From: Deltaproteobacteria bacterium
Lineage (GTDB): Bacteria; Desulfobacterota; Desulfobulbia; Desulfobulbales; Desulfurivibrionaceae
Assembly: GCA_013349285.1 (NCBI GenBank)
Contig: DUZU01000011.1
Span: 1 to 64,000 of the forward strand
DNA length: 64,000 bases
Direction of reading: 5' to 3'
The notes under the pieces are model-generated. The model was not told where the DNA came from. It worked only from the letters and a program-made list of their open reading frames with translations, and made no database searches. This document shows positions 38,532 through 47,584 of this stretch, piece by piece (position 1 is the first letter of the stretch; each line of letters starts with the position of its first letter). The position numbers were made by a program, and so were the translations under genes.

Positions 38532-40061
38532 ATGCATACCATCAAGAGACTAGGTAAGTATTCCGGATTAGTTTTGCTTTGCAGCCTGAGCGCTTTAACC
38601 GGCGGCTGCAAAGACGACTCGACTCCCAAGAGCGTGGCCCAACCTGCTGCGGCGAAAAACAGCTTAACCGGCTGCCGACAATGCCACGAGCTCCACCCTG
38701 ACCCCGACCACGACTTCGGCTGCACCACCTGTCACGGGGGCAGCCTGGCCGGCAACAGCCGGGAAGATGCCCACCAAAACCTTATCGCCGCCCCGGCCCA
38801 CCCGAATCAGATGAAAAAAAGCTGCGGGAAATGCCATGCCGCAGAGGTTGACAATATCAGCACCTCCCTGCACTTTACCATGGCCAAAAAAGTCAATACC
38901 GTCCGCCAGGCCTTTGGCGCAACCTCCAGCCTGAAGTCCTTAACCGAAATCCCCATCGCGGCCCAATTGACCACCCCCGCCGAGGTCGCAGATGACCTTC
39001 TGCGCCGCCGCTGCCTGCGCTGCCATTTATACAACAACGGCGACATCTACCCGGAAACCGTTCGCGGCAGTGGTTGCGCCGCCTGCCATTTGCGATACGC
39101 GGACGGGGCCATCACCGATCATGAATTTATAAAATCACCCGATGACCAACAATGCCTGCACTGCCATTACGGCAATGTTGTCGGGGCCGACTATTACGGC
39201 CGCTTCGAACATGACTACAACTGGGAATACCGAACCCCATACCGGACAGATGAGAGCTACCCCAGGCCTTACGGGGTTGAATTTCACGAGCTTGCCCCGG
39301 ATATTCACCAGCAAAAAGGCATGGCCTGCATCGACTGCCATAGCGGCCGGGAAATAATGGGGAATCACGCCCAACAACCACCCACCCCCAAAATCAGCTG
39401 CCGACACTGCCATGACCATCAAAGCGGCGAGCCGCTACCCCTTGCCAACCTCAAGACCGGCAAAGAAGGGCTTACCCTGACAACCAAACTCGGCAACAAA
39501 GAGCTCCTGGTCCCCCAAATGCGCAACCCGGCTCACCAAACCTATAAAGACCAGGCCAATTGCACGGTATGCCACGCCCAATGGAGCTTCAACGACCAAG
39601 GCACCCACTTGCTGCGCCAGGATTATGTTGACTATGCCCCTTGGACCAGGCTTTCGGTTCAGGGCAGCTTCGAGGTAGAAAATCAACTTGACCTTGAAGA
39701 ATACGAAGTTCCCTTCATGGGGGACAAGATCACCGGCACCAACTACCTCGGCCTCTGGTTCAAGGGTTATGAACTCAGGCGCTGGGAGCAGCCCCTGATC
39801 GGCAAAGACAGCCAGGGCATGCTGCAGGTCTTTCGTCCCATTCTTGACCTGCACCTGTCAGTCGTTGACCCGGAGGAGGAAGTAATCTTTGATGCGGTTA
39901 CGATTAACAAGTACGCCGACCGCTTTCGCCCCTACACCCCGCACACTACCGGCAAGGCCGGGGCTTTCTACCGGGAAAGACTCAAAACGACCATGCCCGA
40001 CCAATCTTTGCTCGGCTCGAAAAAAGACCAGAAAAGCGCCGGTCCTGAGAAGATCGAGTAA
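38532..40061 (+). CDS. nine-heme c-type cytochrome, probable lipoprotein
   Basis: A 509-residue exported protein. The signal sequence ends in a lipobox-like LTGGC (C26), suggesting a lipid anchor. Nine CXXCH heme sites begin at residues 48, 64, 98, 161, 182, 208, 266, 290 and 344. The last 150 residues lack hemes and contain beta-type segments. The heme spacing does not fit c3, NrfA or OTR that I can recognise. A role in periplasmic or outer-surface electron transfer is inferred. It is divergent from pyrG and convergent with the membrane cytochrome gene. The ribosome-binding site is weak. Confidence 0.85.
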   Translation: MHTIKRLGKYSGLVLLCSLSALTGGCKDDSTPKSVAQPAAAKNSLTGCRQCHELHPDPDHDFGCTTCHGGSLAGNSREDAHQNLIAAPAHPNQMKKSCGKCHAAEVDNISTSLHFTMAKKVNTVRQAFGATSSLKSLTEIPIAAQLTTPAEVADDLLRRRCLRCHLYNNGDIYPETVRGSGCAACHLRYADGAITDHEFIKSPDDQQCLHCHYGNVVGADYYGRFEHDYNWEYRTPYRTDESYPRPYGVEFHELAPDIHQQKGMACIDCHSGREIMGNHAQQPPTPKISCRHCHDHQSGEPLPLANLKTGKEGLTLTTKLGNKELLVPQMRNPAHQTYKDQANCTVCHAQWSFNDQGTHLLRQDYVDYAPWTRLSVQGSFEVENQLDLEEYEVPFMGDKITGTNYLGLWFKGYELRRWEQPLIGKDSQGMLQVFRPILDLHLSVVDPEEEVIFDAVTINKYADRFRPYTPHTTGKAGAFYRERLKTTMPDQSLLGSKKDQKSAGPEKIE

Positions 40062-40143
40062 CAAACCGCAACCAAGCGACTTGCACAAGGATGATGAGTT
40101 ACGACCAGAGCAAGCCTACTTTTTTTTCTTTAAAAAATCCGTC

Positions 40144-40184
40144 AAAAAAAATGGCGGTCATTCCCGTTGGGGAACAACCGCCAT
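40144..40184 (-). terminator. rho-independent terminator after the NapC-like cytochrome
   Basis: On the minus strand ATGGCGGT pairs with ACCGCCAT, with an inner GTTCCC/GGGAAT extension, followed by T8 about 40 bases after the stop of the NapC-like gene. Confidence 0.8.
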
Positions 40185-40223
40185 CGAATCTAGCTGAAAC
40201 TAAAGTAAGGCTAACCGCTTGCC

Positions 40224-41657
40224 TTATTTAGGCTCATCATGACAGAGACTACAATCCTGAGTGATGGTCTTACCACTTTCTGATTGATGCTCTTCGTCAT
40301 GACAGCGCCAACAGCCATAACCATCATCGGCATCCTGGTGACCGAGATGGCCTTTGTAGGTGCCCCAGGTAACATTCATCTTCGGCCAGATGTTGCCCAG
40401 ATAGGCCTCCAAGAGGTAAGCCGCCGCCTTATTGATATCCTCGCCATATTTAACCACCTGCTCCTCGCTACGCTGGGTCTGCAAAGCCCGCAGCTCATCG
40501 GCCATCATCGCCTCGGCCTCATCGCGGGAAGCATATTCCTTGGTCAGCACGGCAAGGGAATCCTCGCGAATACCGGGAATTGCAGGATTGATCTTATCGC
40601 TCAACAGGCCGAAGTCAACCCGATCTTCCGGCATGTCATAAACATGGGTCGGACGGTTATGGCAATCAATACAATCCATGGTCCGCCACATGCCTTCTCT
40701 TTCCGCCGGAACCTCGATATCAGATTTAACAAATTCTTCTTCGCTGCCATCAGGCCGTTTAACTTTAACCCTGGCAATCTGGGTGCGCTTGTCATCTGCC
40801 GCCAGATAACGAACCTCAACATCCTTACTTACGTGCCAATGGATCCCTTCAAAAGCGCCGCTATGCCGATTGCGACCACCGATATGCAAGGCAATCTCAA
40901 CAACCTCAGGGTTGACCTGATCTTCGTTGGTGAAATGAGTGAAACTCTTCACCTTCTTGCCATGGAATTTTTCCGGCCAATGACACTGTTCACAGGTATC
41001 CCGCGCCGGACGCAGATGAGATACCGGAGCAGGGATAGGCCTGCTGAAGGTTCCGGTCATTACCGCCGCCACCTGCCGCAGACCGGAAATTTTCGCCTGC
41101 ACAAACCACTCGGCGCCCGGGCCGATATGACACTCAACACATTTTACCTTGGAATGGGGCGAACGCTGGTAGGCGGTATACTCGGGAGCCATAACATCAT
41201 GACAAACCACCCCGCAGAAATACGGAGATTCGGTAAAATGATATCCCTCGTAGCCGACAATGGCCAGAATGGCAAAATTGACAACCGTTAACACGATAAG
41301 AGCAATCACAAAACGACGATGTTTGTGGTCACTGAGATTTATTTTCAGATGTTCTCTGGAAATACCATGTTTATGAAACTCTCGCCGGCGCAAATAAGCG
41401 GCGACCGGAATCAAAAGCAGGCCGGTAATCATGCCGCCGGGCAGCACCAGATAGGTGGCAATGGCAGCATAGGGATTCTCTACCAGGCCAAGCATATCAA
41501 TCACCAAACCAACCACCATCAGGGTGATACTGACCGTGGTGATACTAACCCCGAGCAAACCAAGGGGAGAACGCCACATCCCGCGTATTATGTGCCCCCA
41601 TGGAGTTCGCTGGCCTTCCGCCTCTTCCGACTGATATTTGTTTTCCGCATCACTCAT
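40224..41657 (-). CDS. NapC/NirT-family multiheme membrane cytochrome c
   Basis: 477 residues from ATG 41657, which has AGGAGG seven bases upstream (the track start is 24 codons earlier). Three hydrophobic helices (about 31-58, 62-89 and 115-137) are followed by a periplasmic heme domain with six sites. The first is CGVVCH (148-153), a CX3CH variant; the others are CXXCH at 173 and 222 and three further downstream (CIDCH, CWRCH, CSLCH). The segment CHDVMAPEYTAYQRSPHSKVKCVECHIGPGA resembles the NapC/NrfH quinol-binding core. It probably takes electrons from menaquinol to periplasmic acceptors. The last two hemes lie at the C terminus after a helical stretch. Confidence 0.88.
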   Translation of the reverse strand: MSDAENKYQSEEAEGQRTPWGHIIRGMWRSPLGLLGVSITTVSITLMVVGLVIDMLGLVENPYAAIATYLVLPGGMITGLLLIPVAAYLRRREFHKHGISREHLKINLSDHKHRRFVIALIVLTVVNFAILAIVGYEGYHFTESPYFCGVVCHDVMAPEYTAYQRSPHSKVKCVECHIGPGAEWFVQAKISGLRQVAAVMTGTFSRPIPAPVSHLRPARDTCEQCHWPEKFHGKKVKSFTHFTNEDQVNPEVVEIALHIGGRNRHSGAFEGIHWHVSKDVEVRYLAADDKRTQIARVKVKRPDGSEEEFVKSDIEVPAEREGMWRTMDCIDCHNRPTHVYDMPEDRVDFGLLSDKINPAIPGIREDSLAVLTKEYASRDEAEAMMADELRALQTQRSEEQVVKYGEDINKAAAYLLEAYLGNIWPKMNVTWGTYKGHLGHQDADDGYGCWRCHDEEHQSESGKTITQDCSLCHDEPK

Positions 41658-42265
41658 ACTTTCCTCCTCCTGAAAAAAAATAATTACAAGTCCCCTTACA
41701 ACGTTTGGGAATTTTAAAATCCACAACACAAAACGCTACGATAATTCAAGGGCAACACCGTGAGAACAAAACCGCGGTCCGCCCACCTCAAAGAATTATC
41801 AGCAAAAAAAATGGCTGCATGCTCAATCGCAAAAGACATGGATCGTCGCGCTAAATCAACCTCCTTGCCGATGTTCTCTCGAGCAACGGGTAAGTAACCG
41901 GTCCACGAAAGAAAATAAACCTAATTCTGCAAATTTGTGCCTAAAATAATCGGAAACGCCTTGCAACTCAACAAAAAAATATAATAATTCAAGACAGATA
42001 CGCCTAATCACAAAGAGGCAATATTAGCTACAGTCACAATTTACCCGTTTCCTACAAATGCAAAACTTAAATACCATCAACCCCATCCAACAACCCATCC
42101 AGCACAACAGAAATCACATCAACCCCTCTCCTTAAAAAGGGATACCGGCGCAACCAGGCAAGGGCAAAAGCATACTTCCATTTGACTTGCCGAATATTCA
42201 TGATAGAGTGCTATAAATTTTTCAACCGCAATAAATCAAAAGCCTCTACCGGCAACCAAGGAACA
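41658..42265. other. 608-base intergenic region before rlpA
   Basis: AT-rich divergent region between the membrane cytochrome and the RlpA gene. No gene is supported; the short ORF at 42182 in the track is the rlpA 5' region. The only clear element is the promoter candidate at 42182-42209. No terminator, tRNA or repeat array was seen. Confidence 0.5.
42182..42209 (+). promoter_or_regulatory. sigma-70-type promoter for rlpA
   Basis: TTGACT, a 16-base spacer and TAGAGT (four of six -10 bases) end about 57 bases before the rlpA start. The call is by eye. Confidence 0.4.
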
Positions 42266-43066
42266 ATGCGCAAAGCCCTGATCTTCACCTCTGCTATCTT
42301 ATTTATGCTCTCCGGCTGCGGACCGCAGGTAATCACCACCCCACCCTCGAAAAGGATGGTATCGACGATTGAGTCCGGCAGCCGAGAAACGCCGCCGCCC
42401 CCACGTGGACAGCACCCCACCCAGCGCCCGTACAAGATCAACGGCAAGTCCTACTATCCCCTGCCTTCGGCCGACGGATACAAAGAAACCGGCATAGCAT
42501 CCTGGTATGGAGAGCCTTTCCACGGCCGCAAGACGTCAAACGGCGAAACCTACAACATGTACGACTGGACCGCGGCCCACAAAACCCTTCCCATGAACAC
42601 CTACCTGCTGGTGGAGAACCTCGATACCGGCCGCAACACCACGGTCCGGATCAATGATCGCGGCCCCTTTGTCAAGGGAAGGATTATTGACCTTTCTTAT
42701 AATGTAGCCCGCAAGCTGGGCGTGGTCAAAAAGGGGACCGCCCGGGTCAGAATCACGGCCTTGGGCGAGGCGGAAACCATCAAGGCCGGCAACATAACCA
42801 CTACCCGCTTTTTGCCCCACCAGGATTTCAACAAAGGCGAATTTTTCGTCCAAATCGGCTCGTTCACCAACAAGGACAATGCCGACCGCTTAAAGGAACA
42901 GATGATCAATTGGGACAAAAAAGCCGTTACCCTCCGCTACGACCGCGGCGACAAAGTGTTCTACCGGGTCCAGGTCCGGGCCGGAACCACGATGGATTCA
43001 GCCCGTCGCAGCGAGCGGGTTCTCACCGAAGCCGGATTCCCCGGCGCCTTTATTGTTGCCCGCTGA
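42266..43066 (+). CDS. rlpA: RlpA-like lipoprotein with SPOR domain
   Basis: 266 residues from ATG 42266, preceded by AAGGAA. The lipoprotein signal ends LFMLSGC (lipobox). A double-psi beta-barrel (about 72-165) carries the family motifs GIASWYGEPFHGRKTSNGE and VRINDRGPFVKGRIIDLS. The C-terminal SPOR domain (about 190-266; GEFFVQIGSF) binds denuded glycan at the septum. RlpA of this type is a lytic transglycosylase acting on stem-free peptidoglycan in Pseudomonas. The catalytic Asp of INDRGP is present. It lies 135 bases before hydB. Confidence 0.92.
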   Translation: MRKALIFTSAILFMLSGCGPQVITTPPSKRMVSTIESGSRETPPPPRGQHPTQRPYKINGKSYYPLPSADGYKETGIASWYGEPFHGRKTSNGETYNMYDWTAAHKTLPMNTYLLVENLDTGRNTTVRINDRGPFVKGRIIDLSYNVARKLGVVKKGTARVRITALGEAETIKAGNITTTRFLPHQDFNKGEFFVQIGSFTNKDNADRLKEQMINWDKKAVTLRYDRGDKVFYRVQVRAGTTMDSARRSERVLTEAGFPGAFIVAR

Positions 43067-43200
43067 TTTTCTGCAAAAGTCATTTTTTTCACATTATCTT
43101 GACAGCCAACAACGAATCATTATATCCAATATCATTGATCTTTTTCTTGTAGCGGGGCAATTACTGCCAAATCCAATCCCCCACAATCAGAGACTGACCT

Positions 43201-44238
43201 ATGATATTCAAGGTTTTTCCAAAAAAGAAACTGTCCTTGCTGTACGAGCTGCTGGCCGTCAACACCATGGTCGGCCCCACCCTCAAGGGTAAAGACCGCA
43301 ACGGCAAATCACTTTATGATTTCGACGTGCTCTACACCTTTGACGACCTGGCCCTTGACTACACGGCCACCATCCATTCGGCCAAGCGGTTCGTCCTCCC
43401 CTACCATGAAAAACTTTCCTCCTTTGACATCAATAAAACCGACTGGAAAAAGCATGTGGACATCAATGTCTACAAACCCTTGGTCTTTTTCGGCATGCAC
43501 CCCTGCGACATCAATGCCCTCAATAAACTCGACATGGTGCTGGCCGGCAATGTCTATCCAAACCCCTACTACATCGGCAAGCGAAAAAACATCTTCATCG
43601 TCGGCCTGGACTGCAGCCCCGAGCCCCAATGCTTCTGCCACTCCATGGGTACCGACAGCGCCTTGCACGGCTTTGACATGTTTCTGACCGACCTGGGCGA
43701 CAAATATTTTGTCGAGGTGCTCTCCGCCACCGCCTTTGACTTTCTCTCCCAGATCAAAAGCAAAGAGCCCAGCAAGAAAGATCACCAGCACTACAAGCAG
43801 GTGAACGCCTTAAAAAACAAAAACTTCGCCACCAACGTCGAAACCAATGACCTCACCAAAATCCTTGACCTGGAATTTGACGCCAAGGCCTGGGACCAAT
43901 GGGGCGACAAATGCCTCTCCTGCGGCACCTGCTCCAACGTCTGCCCCACCTGCTACTGTTACGGCGTCGAAGAAAACATTGACCTGGACCTGAAAAACGC
44001 CAACAAAATAAGATCGCTCCACTCCTGCAACCTGCTGGACTTTGCCAAGGTCTCGGGGGGTCATAATTTCAGGCCGGAAAAATCGACCCGCCTCAAATAC
44101 CGTTACTACCATAAACATCGCGGCTTTGTTGAAGCCTTTGAAGAATCACTCTGCGTCGGCTGTGGACGCTGCGGCCAGGCGTGTCTTGCCGACATAACCC
44201 CACCGGAAGTCATTGCCAGTGTCCGGGGCAAGGAGTAA
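43201..44238 (+). CDS. hydB: sulfhydrogenase beta subunit (two [4Fe-4S] clusters)
   Basis: First gene of the group 3b-type [NiFe] hydrogenase operon. The 345-residue cytoplasmic iron-sulfur protein carries GMHPCDINALNKLD and GLDCSPEPQCFC in the N-terminal half. Two ferredoxin-type sets follow near the C terminus: CLSCGTCSNVCPTCYC (about 238-253) and CVGCGRCGQAC (about 318-328). It carries electrons between the small subunit and the flavin subunit. In Pyrococcus the beta subunit is also linked to sulfur reduction. hydG starts four bases later. Confidence 0.92.
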   Translation: MIFKVFPKKKLSLLYELLAVNTMVGPTLKGKDRNGKSLYDFDVLYTFDDLALDYTATIHSAKRFVLPYHEKLSSFDINKTDWKKHVDINVYKPLVFFGMHPCDINALNKLDMVLAGNVYPNPYYIGKRKNIFIVGLDCSPEPQCFCHSMGTDSALHGFDMFLTDLGDKYFVEVLSATAFDFLSQIKSKEPSKKDHQHYKQVNALKNKNFATNVETNDLTKILDLEFDAKAWDQWGDKCLSCGTCSNVCPTCYCYGVEENIDLDLKNANKIRSLHSCNLLDFAKVSGGHNFRPEKSTRLKYRYYHKHRGFVEAFEESLCVGCGRCGQACLADITPPEVIASVRGKE

Positions 44239-44242
44239 TCAC

Positions 44243-45145
44243 ATGAAAAACAAACTGGACTTCATCGATATCATGCACGGCAGCGATGGGCATCACCGCA
44301 AGGAAGATCCCAACAGCTTCGAGTACTCCTATCAGGCCGAGATCACCAATGTTTACTCGCTCACCAAAACCGAAAAACTGTACCAGATCCAGATAGCCGA
44401 CCCCAAACTGCGGACCAAATTCACCTTCAAGCCCGGCCAGTTCGTCATGCTGGAGCTGCCCGGCATCGGCGAGGCGCCCTTCTCGATCTCATCCTCCCCG
44501 GTTCGACACGGCGACATCGAACTCTGTATCCGCGGGGCGGGCAATTTCACCAACTTTTTATCCCGGGTGCAGCGGGGCACCAAGGTAGGACTTTCCGGCC
44601 CCTTCGGCACCCATTTCCCGGTGGAAAAAATGCATGGCCAGGATCTGCTGCTCATCGCCGGCGGCCTGGGCATTGCCCCTCTTCGCTCCCCGCTGCTGAG
44701 CGTGCTTGAAAACCGAAGCCGTTACGGCCGGGTGGATATCATGTACGGGGCCAAAAACCCCGACGAACTGCTTTTCACTTACCAGCACGAGGAATGGCGC
44801 CGCTTTGACATTAATCTCGACATCACCGTCGACCAGGCTGATAAACAATGGCAGGGCCGGACCGGCCTGATCACCGAGATCTTAAAAGAGAGGATCCAAG
44901 AATCAACCGACCTGGCGAACAACACCTTCGCCATTGTCTGCGGACCGCCGATAATGTTCCGCTTTGTCTGCGACATGCTGACCCAGGCCGGGCTGCCCAT
45001 GCAGAAAATGTTTGTCTCCCTGGAACGGCGCATGCATTGCGGCCGCGGTAAATGCTGCCGCTGCAACATCGGCTCGACCTACACCTGCATTGACGGTCCG
45101 GTTTTTGATTACTGGTCGGTTATGAATCTTAAAGAGGCGATCTGA
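44243..45145 (+). CDS. hydG: sulfhydrogenase gamma subunit (FAD/NAD(P), [2Fe-2S])
   Basis: 300 residues from the ATG after AAGGAG. It is a ferredoxin-NADP reductase-type diaphorase: FAD-binding KPGQFVMLELPGIGEAPFSI, the NAD(P)-binding loop LLLIAGGLGIAPLRS, the CGPPIMF segment and a C-terminal [2Fe-2S] site in MHCGRGKCCRCNIGSTYTC. It exchanges electrons with NAD(P). Gene order beta-gamma-delta-alpha matches Pyrococcus hydBGDA. It starts four bases after hydB and ends two bases before hydD. Confidence 0.93.
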   Translation: MKNKLDFIDIMHGSDGHHRKEDPNSFEYSYQAEITNVYSLTKTEKLYQIQIADPKLRTKFTFKPGQFVMLELPGIGEAPFSISSSPVRHGDIELCIRGAGNFTNFLSRVQRGTKVGLSGPFGTHFPVEKMHGQDLLLIAGGLGIAPLRSPLLSVLENRSRYGRVDIMYGAKNPDELLFTYQHEEWRRFDINLDITVDQADKQWQGRTGLITEILKERIQESTDLANNTFAIVCGPPIMFRFVCDMLTQAGLPMQKMFVSLERRMHCGRGKCCRCNIGSTYTCIDGPVFDYWSVMNLKEAI

Positions 45146-45147
45146 TT

Positions 45148-45960
45148 ATGGACCAACAACTATCCTATCTCGGTGTGCCCCTGACCCGCCCCAAAGTGGC
45201 TTTCTTCGATTTCACCTCCTGCGAAGGATGCCAGCTCCAGATTCTCAACAACGAAGCGACCCTGCTCGACTTTCTCAACCTGGTGGAGATTGTCAATTTC
45301 AGGGAGGGGATGAGCGAAAAGAGCGATAATTATGATATCGCCTTTATCGAGGGCAGCATCAGCCGGCCCGATGAAATCAAGCGCCTGGAGGCCATTCGCC
45401 ATAACGCCAAAATCGTGGTCGCCCTTGGCTCCTGCGCCTGTTTCGGCGGGGTCAACCAGCTGAAAAACCGCTTCAACGACCTTAATTGGGTAAAAAAAGA
45501 GGTGTACGGCGATTTTCCCATCGAAACCATCGAGGTGCATCCCCTTGAAAAATACGTGCAGGTCGACCTCAAGATCTACGGCTGTCCCATAAAAAAAGAA
45601 GAGGTGGAAAAAATCGTTACCAATCTGGTGGTGGGCAAATCAATAACCTCCCCCGAGTATCCGGTCTGCATGGAATGCAAGGCCAATGAAAACATCTGCC
45701 TTTTTGAACTGGGCGAGCCATGCCTTGGCCCGGTAACCAGAGCCGGTTGCGATGCCTGGTGCACCAATAACCGCCGCGGTTGCTGGGGCTGCCGGGGCCC
45801 GGCCGATGTAGCCAATGTCCGCCAGCTCGAAGAAATCATGCATAAATATGGGTTCAGCAACGAAACCATGCTTGACCGGCTCGAATGCTTTGGCGGCTTT
45901 GCCTCCCTTACCAAAGAAATAAAAAAAACAAAGAAACCTGCTGCCAAGAGGAAAAAATAA
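45148..45960 (+). CDS. hydD: [NiFe] sulfhydrogenase small (delta) subunit
   Basis: 270 residues, no Tat signal, so cytoplasmic. The proximal cluster site starts at FTSCEGCQLQIL, with further ligands in ALGSCACFGG and IYGCPI. Medial and distal cluster cysteines lie in CMECKANENICLF, GEPCLGPVTRAGC and CTNNRRGCWGC. It hands electrons from the nickel site to hydB. The C terminus is lysine-rich (KKTKKPAAKRKK). hydA begins at the next base after its stop. Confidence 0.95.
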   Translation: MDQQLSYLGVPLTRPKVAFFDFTSCEGCQLQILNNEATLLDFLNLVEIVNFREGMSEKSDNYDIAFIEGSISRPDEIKRLEAIRHNAKIVVALGSCACFGGVNQLKNRFNDLNWVKKEVYGDFPIETIEVHPLEKYVQVDLKIYGCPIKKEEVEKIVTNLVVGKSITSPEYPVCMECKANENICLFELGEPCLGPVTRAGCDAWCTNNRRGCWGCRGPADVANVRQLEEIMHKYGFSNETMLDRLECFGGFASLTKEIKKTKKPAAKRKK

Positions 45961-47235
45961 ATGAAGCTATCCTGCGACGTTAACGTCAAGCACCTTACCC
46001 GGGTTGAAGGACATGGCAACATCCAGATCAAGATCCAGGATGGCAGAGTTAAGCAGGCCAACTGGGAGGTGGTGGAAACTCCCAGATTTTTTGAAGCGAT
46101 GCTGGTCGGCAAGCACTGGGAAAACGCACCTTACATCTGCGGCCGGATTTGCGGAATCTGCTCCATCGGCCATACGCTGGCCAGTATCAGGGCGGTGGAA
46201 AACGCTTTTAACATTATCCCGAGCACCCAAACCGCCAAACTCCGATTGCTGCTCAAACACATGGAAACCTTGCAAAGCCATATCCTCCATCTCTACTTTC
46301 TGGCCGCCCCTGATTTCCTCGGCACCGGCAGCGTACTGCCTTTGGCCAAGAGCAACCCGGAAGAGGTGCAACGGGCCCTACGCCTGAAACTGCTGGCCAA
46401 CGACGCCTGCGACATCATCGGCGGCCGCAGACTGCATCCAACCAGAACCGTGGTGGGCGGCTTCACCATGCTCCCGGAAAAAAAACAACTCGACCAGATC
46501 AGACGCCGCCTTAACGCCTGCGTCCCGGATCTGCTCGCCGCCGCCGAGTTGTTCAAGACCTTCACCATTCCGGATTTTTCCAGGGAAACCGAGTTTGTCT
46601 CCCTCAAGGCTGACGAAAACTACCCCTTTATCGGCGGCTCCCTGATCTCCACCGACGGCGTGATCAAAAAAGAGGCGGATTACCGGCAGATGACCAATGA
46701 ATATTGCAAAAAAGGGTTCACGTCGAAATTGAGCAAACTCTCCCGCAAATCATTCGCGGTGGGCGCCCTGGCCCGGCTCAACAATAATTTTGCCTTCCTC
46801 CACCCGACGGCGCAGAACATCTCAACCGAACTGGGACTTACGCCGGTCAACCACAACCCCTACATGTGCAACGTCGCGCAACTGGTGGAATGCGTCCATA
46901 TCGTCTTCGACAGCCTGAGCCTGATCGAGGATTTGCTCAACAGCCCCTGGCAGGAAGAACGCCAACCGGTTAAAGCCATCAAAGGTAAGGGTGTCGGCGC
47001 GGTGGAGGTGCCCCGGGGCATTCTCTACCACTATTACGAATTTGACGGCAAGGGCAAGATAGTTGCCGCCGACTGTGTTATTCCAACCAGCCAGAATCAC
47101 GCCAACATCCACCATGACATCCAGGCGCTGGCCAAGCAGTATGCCGAAAGCGGCACCAAAGATCAAAACATTGAACTGCTCGCCGAAATGCTGGTCCGGG
47201 CCTATGACCCTTGCATCTCCTGCTCGGTGCATTGA
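45961..47235 (+). CDS. hydA: [NiFe] sulfhydrogenase large (alpha) subunit
   Basis: The catalytic subunit, 424 residues. The N-terminal nickel site is RICGICSIGH (about 63-72) and the C-terminal one DPCISCSVH, giving four cysteines for Ni and Fe. The protein stops exactly at that His: there is no C-terminal peptide for a HybD/HycI-type protease to remove, though most relatives have one. Group 3b enzymes are cytoplasmic, reversible and NADP-linked and can also reduce polysulfide. No hyp maturation genes are present in the window; larC is the only nickel gene. Confidence 0.95.
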   Translation: MKLSCDVNVKHLTRVEGHGNIQIKIQDGRVKQANWEVVETPRFFEAMLVGKHWENAPYICGRICGICSIGHTLASIRAVENAFNIIPSTQTAKLRLLLKHMETLQSHILHLYFLAAPDFLGTGSVLPLAKSNPEEVQRALRLKLLANDACDIIGGRRLHPTRTVVGGFTMLPEKKQLDQIRRRLNACVPDLLAAAELFKTFTIPDFSRETEFVSLKADENYPFIGGSLISTDGVIKKEADYRQMTNEYCKKGFTSKLSKLSRKSFAVGALARLNNNFAFLHPTAQNISTELGLTPVNHNPYMCNVAQLVECVHIVFDSLSLIEDLLNSPWQEERQPVKAIKGKGVGAVEVPRGILYHYYEFDGKGKIVAADCVIPTSQNHANIHHDIQALAKQYAESGTKDQNIELLAEMLVRAYDPCISCSVH

Positions 47236-47304
47236 TTAACAAGTTCGAGTAAATGGTTAAGAGAGGTTGGCAAGAAAGAAATCAGGGCAAGCGCTTATCA
47301 GCCA

Positions 47305-47577
47305 TCAACAGCAATTATTTTTGGATTTGCCCAGCAGCTGATTAAAGATGGCCTGAGCACAGCCGACCCCGGCCTGGACCTTGATCGCCGTAACCGAACA
47401 ATTAGTGGCGCAAGCACCGCACTCCATACAGGCATCCCGCCGCACTATTTCAGCTTTTCGGCCATTTAAGCGAAACACCGCGTGGGGACAAACCTCAAGA
47501 CACATCCCGCAGCCGACGCAGCGAAGCTGATCCAATTCGAGGGTTACCACCTCAGGCAAATAAACAAAGTCAGCCAC
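47305..47577 (-). CDS. hgcB: mercury methylation ferredoxin HgcB
   Basis: A 90-residue ferredoxin with two [4Fe-4S] motifs, CVGCGMCLEVCPHAVF (about 20-35) and CMECGACATNC (about 50-60). A conserved single Cys follows in QAGVGCAQAIF, and a vicinal CC lies at the very end (NNCC). The extra cysteines set HgcB apart from ordinary ferredoxins. HgcB reduces the corrinoid of HgcA and probably holds Hg(II). It lies seven bases after hgcA, the usual gene order. Both genes are needed for methylmercury formation. Confidence 0.95.
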   Translation of the reverse strand: MADFVYLPEVVTLELDQLRCVGCGMCLEVCPHAVFRLNGRKAEIVRRDACMECGACATNCSVTAIKVQAGVGCAQAIFNQLLGKSKNNCC

Positions 47578-47584
47578 TTAGCCC

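Noticed and set aside
45961-47235. hydA as a truncated gene
   Set aside because: The subunit is complete through the last metal-binding motif and has normal length; only the cleavable tail is absent.
47300-47312. TGA of hgcB as selenocysteine (TGC TGT TGA TGG)
   Set aside because: HgcB proteins end in a CC pair, so the TGA is a normal stop. Readthrough would add only a short unconserved tail.
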